NCBI RefSeq assembly: GCF_000003815.2
Contig: NC_049987.1
Location: 5,926,784-5,990,783, forward strand
Length of the DNA stretch: 64,000 nt
Source of the DNA: Branchiostoma floridae
Taxonomy: Eukaryota; Chordata; Leptocardii; Amphioxiformes; Branchiostomatidae
Direction: 5' to 3'
The notes under the pieces were generated by a model that ran no database searches, was not told the origin of the DNA, and was given only the letters and a program-made list of their open reading frames with translations. A program made the position numbers and the translations under genes. Every line of letters starts with the position of its first letter. Position 1 is the stretch's first letter. Positions 26,101 through 33,992 of this stretch are shown in pieces.

Positions 26101-29100
26101 AAATAAATGTCCTTTCAGCCCTGATAGATTAGTGAAATAATTTGAGGTGTACTTGAGACTGTTGACTTGGCGTTTTTGCCAGACGAAAGCATAGCCACAT
26201 TTTCTCCAGAGAGTTGCGTACACCAGAAGCCCAACATTTAGCACCAGATGCTTCTAAATCCATTTGGCACAAGAGAGCTTCTGCTTGAAGGTTGTCAGCT
26301 GGCACGTTCTTACAAAGTCGAATGGAATATGTGATGGTATTTTGGTAGGCCTCCAGATATATTATGTTGATCAATTCAGTTCAGTCACAGTTGGATTTGG
26401 AAGATCAATATCTGTTCTGTAAGTTTTGTTTTTGTCAATATAATACTAGTTGTTGGTAAAGTAATTGGCAATGTTATACACAGTAATACACAGTTATAAC
26501 ACCAGACAGGCTCAACAGTTACACAGACCAAAGTACACATCTCGAACAGGCCAACGAACGTTTGCTTTCAGAGCGGTTTCTATCTACAATTCCCTTAATC
26601 CAACAACAACTTCACAAACCACTCTGAATTCATTCAAGCGAGCTTTACAATCTGACCTCTGACCCCTCTGACCAACGACCTCGAATCTGGTTTGAAAATT
26701 AGCTTGATTTCGTTTATTTATGTACTGTTATGTTCTATTCATATGATTATTGTTGTGATGAGTTTTGTAATTAACGACTTTGAGTTGTTATTATTTGGGC
26801 TAATCGCATTTAAGTTATTATCCATATTTTGATTTAGTCACGTTTTATGTTATATGATTATCGTTATCTTTATGTTTATGTCCATTATGTTCATTTGGGC
26901 TCCCTTGGAAATCAGTTTTATCAAAACTGTAGGGACTACCCTGAAAGATTAATAAATAAATAAAAAAATGTCAGATGGTTTGGTATGGAATTTTGCCATC
27001 AACTTCCACTCAGGATGGGGATTGGGTATTACAGCGACCCGGTGACTGCAAAAACTGCAAGAGAAGATCCATATGAAAGGCAGGGTATCAACCCGGACAG
27101 ACAGTGCCCATGTTCGTAGGAAAACTGACTTCATAACGACTTTTCGTTGGGATTGTAAGCAGAATTGTTTGGGTTCTCCTAGACAAGAGGTGCTCTCGTC
27201 AGTGCGTGGGCAAACCGTTATAATTAACTTTGGTGAGGGTTAACGGAAGCTCAACCTGGCGTTTGTTGAACGCAGGACGTGAAAGATAGGTACTGTGATG
27301 CGTCGTTTTTTTCCGCCCACAAGTGTGATAAAACCCGAAAAAAAAAAGAAGTTTGGACGGTGGCTTTGTCTCATGAGTGAGAACTAGTACATATGCACAA
27401 TCCGAGAGAGTGTTGTCGGTGAAGACCGGGTTTCGCGTCGTTAAGAGGCGACACCTGGTCGGGAGCAGTCCACGTGCTCTCATTAACCACCTGTACATCC
27501 TCACCTGTGCATAGAACCTTTTATACGCCCTGCGCCTTTCATTCCCATATGTTGGCCGAGCTACGCCGGAGAGGTCGGACGGAGGTAGCTGGGGAGCTTT
27601 ATAGAAGTAGAGGGACATGGACGGAAGTGACTTGAGGGTGTATGATTTTAAGTGGATGGTATAAAGATATGAAGAGGGTATGGAAAGACAGGCCTATGAA
27701 GCTGGGAACTAAATTGAATCCATAATGCGTCTGAACTTTGTGAGGTTTCGTACGGTTTAGAAACTTGTCAAGCGACATCAAGAGCTTGACACCATCCTGG
27801 AGATGGTAACAACACATCTTGAACTAGGAACATGGAGAGGGGTCTATTGTTGCGTTCGTCAAGCGCGGGAGAGGTGGCTAGGCCTGGTATACTTCTACCG
27901 CGGATGGCTTTGAACTCGGTTCCAAAAGGGAAAAGAGATAGGGCGGCAAATGATCTAGAATGTCTGGCGGGGTTTGGATGAAGTAAGATTCTTTTGGTAA
28001 GACACTGGATAGCGGGAATTGGAAAGCTGTGGTAGCCCGCTTTGGAGGTAGCTGGGATGCGGCGAAGAAGAAGAAGATGTTGGATGAGTTTAGGGCAGCC
28101 CACCGAACATTCGCTAATCCAGCCGCGGACAAGAAGATTGGTGTAGCTTTTGTCAGACCGTCCCCGTTGCCGTGGATGTGTTGCACAAGAGACGTGGGAC
28201 GTTTGGGGAAGTAAGGGCACTAAAACACCCGCCCTCCCGCCCTTTTTTCCATTCTCTGCTCGTAGACCGTTCAGTGACCCTTCGGTCGACACTCCGGACT
28301 TTTTTGCCCATACCTTAACCTTCTTCCGGAGATTCGCCTGGGGTCACTGCGGATAGGGTACTGTTGAAATTATGTAGTACAGTCATGTATCCAGTCTAAG
28401 TTTGCAACTGGCTATCAGATACAGAGTGGTGATAATGGATGAATTTAATCTGGCACATATATCTATGCATATCAGATATCAAACAAAAATGCTTGCACTA
28501 TCAACCTTAACAAATACTATTCCGTAGAAAAAGGCGTATTTTAACGATTTTTCCCAATATTCATGATTTTTCTAAGGGTGACATTTACCGAGGCCGACGT
28601 CCACATGCCAACGCGCTTCCCACGGGCAGCGGGCGATAGGATGCTTCTGGGTCTCTACGTTACCTACCCGGATAACATGCACGTCTTCCCCGGGCACATC
28701 CTTCTTTCAGCCTTACAGCAGCACAAGACGGACATCGAGGAAACCCTTGGATACAACCAGGTGCTCACCATGGCTCTGCTCAACACGTACGTCATGAACG
28801 AAGGCTACACTCTGCCGCCGTCGGAAGGAGGTAGCTCTGCTCGTGCGCCGAATGGAGAGGAGTCAGGGGAGTCATTCTACCCCGGGATGGGAGCGGTGCT
28901 CGGAGGGGGTGCCGTCTGTCTCGTCGGCGTGTTGGTCCTGGTCGCGCTCCTGTACAGGTGCAAGAGGTACGTATTCGAATTAGAATTTTTCTTATGTCAC
29001 CTAAACCTTCATTTCAAAGGAAGGCTTGTATCTTAATCTGCTGTATTTATTGTATTTTTATGTCGGGGCGAGGGCCAGTAAAGGTGTCACCACATGTTCC

Positions 29101-29403
29101 CCCGCCCCTTCCACTTGTGTGGTAAATTTTAATAAACAAATAAACAGATGTTAGATGGGAAAATAACAACATTCCTAGCTTGGCTGTCCATGTGTCTCTA
29201 TTCTTAGTGCAATAGTGTCTTAGTTTGATGTTCTGCAGTTTATTTCGTTATTTGCGGGAAAAGGAAAACAAGTGATACTGACAACCTTTTTTTTATCTTG
29301 TCACAGGATCCAGTCAAAGGTATCAGACTTGCCCAGGGGTGAACAATTTCAGGAGCCCCGCGAAAAGGACATCCAAGCCGTAGACAGTCCTACGAGTTGG
29401 TAG
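5239..29403 (+). CDS. Gene B: MUC4-like transmembrane protein, EMI-EGF-VWA-NIDO-AMOP-VWD-EGF-TM
   Basis: Thirty-two exons: 5239-5327, 7374-7487, 7715-7818, 8084-8179, 8316-8435, 8659-9216, 9658-9792, 9973-10083, 10385-10515, 10738-11005, 11107-11210, 11502-11595, 11786-11926, 12383-12566, 12796-13015, 13330-13489, 13743-13883, 14195-14303, 14929-15070, 15407-15572, 15734-16000, 16269-16608, 16708-16907, 17184-17309, 17486-17605, 17840-17977, 18334-18459, 18687-18812, 18994-19112, 19541-19653, 28577-28966, 29307-29403. They sum to 5,349 nt (1,782 aa plus stop) and all phases join. The NIDO-AMOP-VWD-EGF-TM order is that of vertebrate MUC4; EMI and VWA are added at the front and no mucin tandem repeat is present. 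A type I cell-surface protein is inferred, probably adhesive. The short tail has no tyrosine. Gene E is a close paralogue. The start ATG at 5239 is followed by a strong hydrophobic signal peptide. Confidence 0.87.
5328..7373 (+). other. Gene B intron 1, no recognised feature
   Basis: A 2-kb AT-rich intron with short repeats such as ACTCACTCACTC near 5960. The ORFs in it lack domain signatures and splice continuity. Nothing further is recognised. Confidence 0.6.
7374..7818 (+). other. Gene B exons 2-3: EMI domain
   Basis: Exons 7374-7487 and 7715-7818 join in phase 2. The N-terminal half begins with PPGSLC; the C-terminal half ends [13 protein letters not shown], matching the CC-x-GW-x4-C end of EMI domains in emilins, multimerins, MEGF10 and Draper. 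EMI domains support protein-protein contact and multimerisation. Gene E has the same two-exon split at 42490-42627 and 43033-43127. Confidence 0.8.
8084..8435 (+). other. Gene B exons 4-5: EGF and calcium-binding EGF
   Basis: Exon 8084-8179 encodes one EGF module with six Cys ([10 protein letters not shown] end). Exon 8316-8435 encodes a cbEGF starting DLDEC with the calcium-binding pattern and a CSCDDGY core. Both exons are symmetrical phase 1-1, the classic shufflable unit. Confidence 0.88.
8659..9216 (+). other. Gene B exon 6: von Willebrand factor A domain
   Basis: One 558-nt phase 1-1 exon encodes a whole VWA module, about residues 175-360. The MIDAS metal site is intact: DGSGS near the start, a Thr in [10 protein letters not shown], and the Asp in VVTDGQ. 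It should bind a divalent cation and possibly a ligand, as in integrins, matrilins and collagens. Gene E has no VWA at the matching place, so the exon was gained in B or lost in E. Confidence 0.92.
9658..10083 (+). other. Gene B exons 7-8: two calcium-binding EGF modules
   Basis: Exon 9658-9792 starts with VDEC and has CTCNDGY; exon 9973-10083 starts DIDEC and is slightly short with a CTCPGY core. Both phase 1-1. The first is most similar to the gene E module at 55209-55340 (shared CAQNCHN.HGSY). Confidence 0.88.
10385..11926 (+). other. Gene B exons 9-13: NIDO domain
   Basis: Exons 10385-10515, 10738-11005, 11107-11210, 11502-11595 and 11786-11926 encode a nidogen-type NIDO domain, about residues 443-690. 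Diagnostic stretches are [38 protein letters not shown] and [15 protein letters not shown] occurs in nidogen, alpha-tectorin, MUC4 and SNED1. The 268-nt exon 10 corresponds to two exons in gene E. Confidence 0.88.
12383..13489 (+). other. Gene B exons 14-16: AMOP domain
   Basis: Exons 12383-12566, 12796-13015 and 13330-13489. The NIDO end (IWTFAL) runs into an AMOP domain: C-x2-[18 protein letters not shown], and CCVKSAG...WYCQRF. AMOP occurs in MUC4, SUSD2 and ISM1 and is associated with adhesion. Exon 15 is unusually Arg-rich, as in the gene E counterpart at 61113-61341. Confidence 0.85.
13743..16000 (+). other. Gene B exons 17-21: VWD domain with intact GDPH
   Basis: Exons 13743-13883, 14195-14303, 14929-15070, 15407-15572 and 15734-16000. 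The start reads [11 protein letters not shown]...YTFNGMGEY, then [17 protein letters not shown] and FSDPDM. The GDPH at 13760-13771 is the autoproteolytic site described in MUC4, MUC2 and MUC5AC. Intron 18 (14304-14928) carries a SINE and is missing from gene E. Confidence 0.88.
14391..14737 (+). mobile_element. SINE-like element with (TAAA)n tail
   Basis: A compact non-coding unit in gene B intron 18. It ends GGGCTCCCTTGGAAATCAGT, then ...GGACTACCCTAAAGA and a TAAATAAATAAA tail. The same end, in the same order, closes the LINE fragment at 26465-26967 (26889-26967). A SINE borrowing the tail of its partner LINE is the simplest reading. Imperfect copies of about 45 bp flank it (14328-14375 and 14750-14797). 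Confidence 0.65.
16013..16107 (+). repeat. (CA)n and (GATA)n microsatellites
   Basis: A run of about 27 CA units from 16013 to about 16067 is followed by TAGATAGATAGATA units to 16107, just inside gene B intron 21. Apparent ORFs through it are low complexity. Confidence 0.95.
16269..16907 (+). other. Gene B exons 22-23: Ig-like region and EGF modules
   Basis: Exon 16269-16608 begins with a beta-rich stretch ([18 protein letters not shown]) that may be an Ig- or cadherin-like fold, then starts a Cys-rich motif CSCFNGGYC. Exon 16708-16907 completes an EGF ([12 protein letters not shown]) and adds a second with [12 protein letters not shown]. Such EGFs follow VWD in MUC4-like proteins. The fold of the first part is uncertain. 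Confidence 0.6.
17184..18812 (+). other. Gene B exons 24-28: five EGF/cbEGF modules
   Basis: Five phase 1-1 exons: 17184-17309 (DIDEC), 17486-17605 (DINEC), 17840-17977 (EGF-like, no DxDEC start), 18334-18459 (DKDEC) and 18687-18812 (DIDEC). Tandem cbEGFs form a stiff calcium-dependent rod, here placed between the VWD region and the membrane. Confidence 0.88.
19241..19495. mobile_element. pogo/Tigger-type MITE interrupted by CR1-like tail
   Basis: Starts TACAGTAGAAGCAGCTTAAT and ends GGTTTCTACAATA, with inner GTGCAATTAACAGAAGTGTG. It matches the two copies at 56650-57041. CAGT...ACTG-like ends next to TA fit the pogo/Tigger pattern. It is split at about 19297-19380 by an antisense LINE 3' tail (GAATGAATGAATGACCTTTA). 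Confidence 0.6.
19297..19380 (-). mobile_element. Antisense CR1-like LINE 3' tail
   Basis: On the minus strand it reads ...GTACAATAAAGGTCATTCATTCATTC, a LINE 3' end with a short tandem tail. Related copies lie at 22735-23105 and 25498-25900 (shared AAGTACAGGTC on the + strand). It sits inside the MITE at 19241-19495. Confidence 0.6.
19753..19907 (+). repeat. 155-bp direct repeat, left copy
   Basis: From GACCGGGTTTCGCGTCG to GCCGGAGAGGTCGG. By eye identical over all 155 bp to 27424-27578, with flanks diverging at once on both sides. It does not begin TG and end CA, so it is not a textbook LTR. An ACCTTTTATACGCC stretch is TATA-like. Confidence 0.85.
20365..21050 (+). repeat. Diverged tandem repeat, period about 60-90 bp
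   Basis: About seven to nine degenerate copies of a unit with TTTGGCGAATGGTTTGCTCG, then GGTTTGATATGGTGGCCACA and a purine tract of AAGAAGAAG type. Unit starts are visible near 20370, 20454, 20514, 20692, 20771, 20870 and 21013. Long minus-strand readings here are simple-repeat artefacts. Confidence 0.7.
21225..21530 (+). mobile_element. Retroelement fragment, first copy
   Basis: Shares two collinear blocks with 23960-24300: GGGCTGACCTTGGTTGG and GGTCAGCCTTGGGACGGCTC / GGTCAGCCGTGGGATGATTC, both followed by CCAACC...GTGCAGGA. They look like copies of the 5' or gag-like part of one retroelement. Copy two leads into a reverse transcriptase remnant. Confidence 0.5.
21610..22320 (+). mobile_element. 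LINE fragment (CR1-like), end of RT and C-terminal region
   Basis: Conceptual translation shows [25 protein letters not shown], a degenerate LYKSLV...[31 protein letters not shown] and [10 protein letters not shown]. This succession is typical of the C-terminal part of CR1/jockey-type ORF2. Several stops and frameshifts break it, so it is a dead fragment. Confidence 0.75.
22470..22660 (+). mobile_element. LINE reverse transcriptase fragment
   Basis: Translation gives [20 protein letters not shown], corresponding to the GVPQGSVLGPLLF...YINDLP motif before the RT active site in non-LTR elements. It lies downstream of a piece that should follow it, so it is a separate insertion or rearranged. 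Confidence 0.7.
22735..23181 (-). mobile_element. Antisense CR1-like 3' region next to poly(A) run
   Basis: 22735-23105 is homologous to 25498-25900: shared AAGTACAGGTC, then a collinear CTTCT..TTGGT..TTG and CATCTTCTAC. On the minus strand it ends in AATAAATGA and ATTCATTC, a LINE tail. A 28-base A run at 23154-23181 follows, an independent feature on the + strand. Confidence 0.55.
23960..25080 (+). mobile_element. Degenerate DIRS-like retrotransposon reverse transcriptase
   Basis: Translated pieces include [48 protein letters not shown] and [15 protein letters not shown]. They align with the DLKSGYHHI-x-IHPE, GF-x-W and LPFGLSTAP-type motifs of DIRS and related tyrosine-recombinase retrotransposons. 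Key residues are altered and frames are broken. No recombinase was found, so the class is tentative; other LTR-type RTs remain possible. Confidence 0.55.
25161..25397 (-). mobile_element. LINE reverse transcriptase fragment, minus strand
   Basis: Minus-strand translation has [18 protein letters not shown] and [11 protein letters not shown], matching the non-LTR RT motif PxxWKxAxVxPLPK...NYRPISLLSVLSK. It breaks off after this motif. Confidence 0.7.
25498..25900 (-). mobile_element. Antisense CR1-like 3' region, second copy
   Basis: Collinear with 22735-23105 and with the tail at 19297-19380. It begins on the + strand with TTGAATGAAGAATTTTATGG and GGGCTAAGTACAGGTC, has CATCTTCTAC near 25845 and an A-rich run near 25865. 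Confidence 0.5.
26465..26967 (+). mobile_element. LINE 3' end: ORF2 C-terminus and tail
   Basis: The ORF 26465-26662 ends in [26 protein letters not shown] and [12 protein letters not shown], the recurrent C-terminus of CR1/jockey-like ORF2 (YNTR...QRSF..R...WNSLP...FK..L). The 3' UTR ends GGGCTCCCTTGGAAATCAGT...GGGACTACCCTGAAAGA and a TTAATAAATAAATA tail, shared with the SINE at 14391-14737. Confidence 0.72.
27424..27578 (+). repeat. 155-bp direct repeat, right copy
   Basis: Identical by eye to 19753-19907, same strand, 7,671 bp away start to start. Flanks differ on both sides and no target-site duplication is obvious. The interval between them contains many broken retroelements. Confidence 0.85.
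27579..28576 (+). other. End of gene B intron 30, no gene recognised
   Basis: ORFs at 27768-28292 (minus) and 28029-28356 (plus) have no domain signature. A GGAGGTAGCTGGG motif occurs at 27580 and 28044, suggesting internal duplication of an unclassified repeat. Confidence 0.4.
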
Positions 29404-30010
29404 AAAGGAGAAGGATGTACATGCTGTTAACCACTGTAGCCATCGTAAAAGGAATATGTGGATATTGTTAAAATTGAGTTTTTTTAAATTATAATATGTT
29501 TTGTTGGCATTTGAACACAACTGCTTTAAGAGGTTTTCGCTAAGCTACTATACATATTTCAGGTTGACATGTTGAATTTGAGCGCTCTTATTGATAATCC
29601 ATTGGCATCCATTGTTAGCTGTGATCTGCCTTTTAGTGCACCTCAAAGTGCAATTCAAAGATTTGAATATAATTAGCATGATGGTAATTCAAACAATTAA
29701 ACCGCTTGTTATGACTGCCTTTCTTTTATGCATGTATACCCAATGTTAACATAATGGTGGTGTGTATATGGTTTGATTTGTACTTAGTCGTTTTGAAGTA
29801 ACCAAGAAATGTGTAGCTCTTATAAAAAGTCACAGAATAAAAAGGGTGTTCCATTATGAATATCAGTGAACGAATATTAAACGAATAACTCACACATTTA
29901 AGGAGACAATGTCTAGACTGTGTACGCAGCATCCGCCCCTACTTGGTCAGTTAAAAACAATGCATACATTCTGTAGTTTATTACATGTTAGAAATAAACG
30001 AGCTCCATGT
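29404..30010 (+). other. Gene B 3' UTR with two poly(A) signals
   Basis: AATAAA occurs at 29836-29841 and 29993-29998 after the stop at 29401-29403. The distal one would give a UTR of about 600 nt. No other gene is seen here. Confidence 0.65.
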
Positions 30011-30324
30011 CTCTGTTCAAGCGTGGGGTCTGTTTTAATTTTTATGTGTCAAATCTAGATTATACAAACACCTATAGACATAATGGCTACATCACACAGA
30101 AAGGCCTTGACATAGGAGAGAATACATGGGACGCATTCTTCCTAGGCCTCCTTTCGTGCTTTCCACGTAAAAATCATGGCAGCGGGCCAGGCCGATACGC
30201 GGTATTCCCCAACAGAGACAGAATATGGCATGACGTGTGCCCTGTATTTGTTACTGCTCAACAGGTAACACAACACCTGGGTCCCAAACAAAAGAGCTGT
30301 CACTGCACTCTGACCGCATGTCAC

Positions 30325-30593
30325 AGCCAGTGCACACTCTGTTGCGCAACCCGTAATGAGGCCACATTGATGCTATGCACACCTTACAATAGCTTGTGGT
30401 GTAGGCTTACCTCAACAACAAATGACGTTGCTCTGTCAGGGACTTCTGTCTGCGCCACACGAGGAAGTAACAGCGTACACGGCCACACTTGCCGCTACCC
30501 TGCACACAGGCAACCACCTTTCGTGCGGCCGGACTTACGTTAACGTCTGTTCAAGGAAGACATACAGTAGCTCGAGAGATCGTTACTGGCACC
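30325..30593 (+). promoter_or_regulatory. Conserved 5' flank of gene C
   Basis: Aligns with 35325-35571 before gene D: shared CTGCGCCA-ACGAGGAAGTA, TACAATAG-x5-TGGTGTA, CTTAC-TCAACAACAA and GTTCAAGGAAGA. As duplicated 5' UTR or promoter it may give the two genes similar expression. No clear TATA box was identified. Confidence 0.5.
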
Positions 30594-33500
30594 ATGAAGA
30601 AAGGTGTCTTCGCTGTTTACTGTGTCTTCCTCCTTGTAATCTTGGCTGTTGGTCACACGTCGGCGCTTACCGGGTGAGTAGTTTAGTCGAGACTTTATTA
30701 CATGTAAGTGTGTCTAAAGAAAATGCACCGATGTTCTTTAGCTACTACTAGGTACTACGAAGTCTTCTCTGAACTTCAGCCGAGTGCTCAGTCAAAATAC
30801 AGGTATACTTATTGTTTAGCAAGATTCAGGGATACTTGTCCATACCATTCAAACTATACTAGTGGCGGTAATGTTTTGGCTGAAACGATGGCGTAGAACT
30901 GAAACGTACTTTATTGAAAGATTGTGTACTAAATTGTTGGGTACTTTTCCAGAAAGCCGGGCAGCGTATGCGGCCCCCATTGTTGCGCAGGGTGGGACCA
31001 AGTTGGGGACACCTGCCAGCGTAAGTGTGACAAGCACAATCTAAACCACATTAATCATTTTGCTGCCTATTTTTCTTCTTCTTTTTTTTTGACGAATTCG
31101 TCAGCTTCAATGAGGTAACGGAATCATTCCCTGGAGTGTCCATGTAGTAATGTATGTCAGTGGCACCTGTAAACAAGCAACAAACCACCAACCTAGAACA
31201 AAAGTGTCAGAGTTCAAATAAAATGTAGCAATGTATTCACATTTTATTCGATATTCCTACACTACTTAAAGTGTGAACGTACAAGCAACTTTCTAAAACC
31301 TCTCATGTGAGGATGCTGTCACATTCGTTGTGGAACGTCGCACGACTTTGAATTCGAATAATTTTTATGCAGGCTTAACCAACCACTAGCAGTGTTGACC
31401 TAAGGAAGCATTTTTCCGTATAAGGAGCTGAATTTTGTCCGCCACATGCACGGTTGTCCGAAGATATACTATGTAACTTGCTATTCTTTATTTCAGCTCA
31501 TTGCTACCACCCATGTGAACACGGAACCTGTGTAGACACAAACGTCTGCGAGTGTGATCCTGGGTGGGAAGGAGCAGACTGTAGGCACGGTAAGATTGTT
31601 CTTTAATGACCCATGTAAGACATTTAAGCAAGCAAACAAACGGAAAGAAAAGAGGACTCCCATGTTCCGTCCAGGGGAAACCATTTTTAGAGGAAGACTT
31701 CCTTCTTGACAAGAGGCCTTTATTTGAGGAGCATTGTCTCTCTTTAAGAACAAAATCCTTTTTACCTAAAAGGAGGAAGTCTTCTTGAAACCAATGACGT
31801 TGTTTTTGTATTGCTAGATGATTTAGAAGGCAGGTAAACAGCCAACTTCCCCACCATAGGAACATTGGCATGGACACCCACTCCATTGTCAAATAATACT
31901 TTGAACGGGCAAAAAATATGGAAGGTCACAGAGTGCTTAATTAGTTTTCGATAGAATATATAAATCTGAAATGATATTCAATCTCCTTCCAAAGATATAT
32001 GTTTATCAATATCCATACTGCGATTTTAAGCAGTAAAATACTTTCGAAAATAGCATCCATAGTTGTCAAAAAATTATCAAAACGCATGAGGCATATGCCG
32101 GATTTTTGCTCCATGTTGATAAAATCTACTATCCAGATGGGCAAACAGTTACAAATGACATTGTAAAATATAGCTTTAGTTAACTATTTCTCTCTGTCAA
32201 TCAGTCTAAAGACAGTTGGACTTAGTTGAGCATTGGACAATTGAAGTACAAATCAACAGATAAATTCTTGATATTTTTCCAGATATTGACGAGTGCTGGT
32301 ACGGTCAACACGCCTGCCACCACAATTGTCATAACCACGAAGGCTGCTACACCTGTTTCTGTGACGACGGCTTCCAGCTCATCAACTCTACACACTGCGT
32401 CGCCTCTAACGGTAATACAACAGTTGAGCCTCCGCTGATGACAACCGCCAGTGATTCACTCTGTGTCACCACCATAGCAGCAACTGTGGGCACGGCAACA
32501 GCGACGGCGAACCCACAACAGACAACCACCAGGACAACTACAAGCGGTATACGTAACACAGCCCTAACGACAGCAGCTGACGTTACAACAGCAAGGCGAC
32601 CACAGATAGCCACCAGCACCGCAGCACCACAAACAAGCTCCACAGCACCAACAACTGCAGTTGACGTTACAACAACAAGACGATCGCAGGACGTTACAAC
32701 AGATGGTCAACAGAGAGCCACCAGGACCACATCTAGAGGGTTACACATAAGTTCCACAACCACAACAACAAGAGCAGCCTTAACATCAGCTAGACGAATA
32801 CAAAGAACTACGAGGGCCACAGCCAGCAGTTTACACACAAGTTTCATTGCCACAACAACAACAACAACAGCCCGCATTACAACAGCAAAACGACCACTGA
32901 TGAGGACCACTCGGACTACAGGTAGATATTCACGTAACGGCCCTATCTTATCCTTATCCATGTTTTTGTTTTTCCTTTATGTGAAGACATAATTCGCACC
33001 TGTTGATGCTACATTTTAGAGGAATAATTTTTTCCTTTCTTCAAGAAGCACCAGGCCGACGTCACATGACCCTGTCTGCCACCGGTCCCATTGTGCAAGA
33101 CAATCGCAAAAGCCCAGGTAAGTGCTATGCAATATTCTTTACAATGATCGCCTCTTTTCTCTTCCATCGGTTTACGCCAAAACCGTTTGCAGGCTATTGT
33201 TGAAGTATAATTTGGTTTGAACATTTGCTAAAAGATTTGTTGACGAAATGCCACACATCTGATAACGTCCCATGTACCTTACAGCTCCACGGGCAAGGAC
33301 AGACCACCAAAATGTCGACCAGGCGATCGGGGGTGCAGTCGGCGCGTTGGCCCTGTTACTCCTGCTCGTCTCCCTTGGGGTTCTGGCCTTCTGCATGAGG
33401 AGGAAGAAGGCAGCGGCCCGCCAAGACCGACTATTCTCAAACCTTCCACAGCAGCCTCGTGGCTCCCTCCCCGGCTACAGCGACACGCACTGGCGGAATC

Positions 33501-33823
33501 CCGCCTTTGAGAACCTGTACGAAGAGATTCCCGAAGCGCGTAGCCCGCCACCCCCGTATGAGGCAACAGAGGCCTGTGGAGCTACAGGGGGCTTTGCGGA
33601 TGTAGCCGCAATGTCCAAGGGTGGAATAACAGATAGGAATAACGTTGATATGTCGTTGGCAGGCACCATCCCTGCGATTCCCAGTAAGGCACTGAAAGAG
33701 ATGTCGCCCCCACTTTGTAACTTGCATGTGAATATTCAGAAAGAACCACTAGCGGACGATCACGGGTATGAACCGCTGAAGAAGGTTCCTGGGAATGAGT
33801 ATGAGAGCCTGAAGCGCTGGTGA
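30594..33823 (+). CDS. Gene C: compact EMI-remnant/EGF receptor with mucin stalk and ITAM-like tail
   Basis: Exons 30594-30673, 30953-31020, 31497-31589, 32283-32921, 33046-33117, 33285-33823: 1,491 nt, 496 aa, all phases join. Order: signal peptide (MKKGVFAVYCVFLLVI), a cut-down EMI end (GSVCGPHCCAGWDQVGDTCQ), one EGF, one cbEGF (DIDECWYG), a Thr/Ser-rich stalk of about 180 residues, a helix at about 332-354 (GALALLLLLVSLGVLAF) followed by RRKK, and a tail of about 140 residues. The tail has YEEI at 396-399, PPPPY at 405-409 and YEPL-x7-YESL at 479-493, which fits the ITAM consensus. EMI plus EGF plus ITAM is the plan of Draper and MEGF10 engulfment receptors, so a signalling surface receptor is inferred; ligand unknown. 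It is a tandem duplicate of gene D. Confidence 0.87.
33285..33823 (+). other. Gene C last exon: transmembrane helix and signalling tail
   Basis: One exon holds the whole TM and tail. Motif positions: YEEI 33518-33529, PPPPY ending at 33559, YEPL 33767-33778, YESL 33800-33811, stop 33821-33823. YxxL-x7-YxxL is recruited by tandem-SH2 kinases such as Syk when phosphorylated; pYEEI is the optimal Src SH2 ligand; PPxY binds WW domains such as those of Nedd4. These are family rules; phosphorylation here is not shown. Confidence 0.75.
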
Positions 33824-33986
33824 AATGTAGATAAAAATGTTAGCTTGTCATATCAGCAGTTTTGGACTGGCTATAGGCATCAATGTGATAATTTTCCACA
33901 CAGAAATGTAGCTAGCAACAAGACGCCTATTGCTGATGACACAGTAGGCGAACTGTGAAATGCTTGCGTGGCAATATACTTGACAC

Positions 33987-33992
33987 AATAAA
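33987..33992 (+). terminator. Gene C poly(A) signal
   Basis: AATAAA about 165 nt after the stop. Gene D has the same ACACAATAAA context at 38322-38327, preserved from the duplication. Confidence 0.75.

Larger units (their letters stand above)
18994..29403 (+). other. Gene B exons 29-32: membrane-proximal region, TM helix, tail
   Basis: Exons 18994-19112, 19541-19653, 28577-28966 and 29307-29403, split by an 8.9-kb intron. The first part has a Thr/Val-rich start and a region of about 140 residues not confidently assigned; a SEA-like role is possible. A helix with [20 protein letters not shown] is followed by YRCKR and a tail of about 35 residues ending SPTSW with no Tyr. Stop at 29401-29403. 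Confidence 0.75.

Noticed and set aside
32226-32438. Thr-rich ORF in another frame at the start of the gene C cbEGF exon
   Set aside because: The overlapping frame has DIDEC and the full cbEGF Cys pattern and matches gene D; the Thr-rich reading is a shadow.
32347-32961. Val/Ala-rich, membrane-like ORFs on the minus strand
   Set aside because: Antisense of a Thr-rich (ACA/ACC) coding stalk reads as Val/Gly; also present opposite the gene D stalk.
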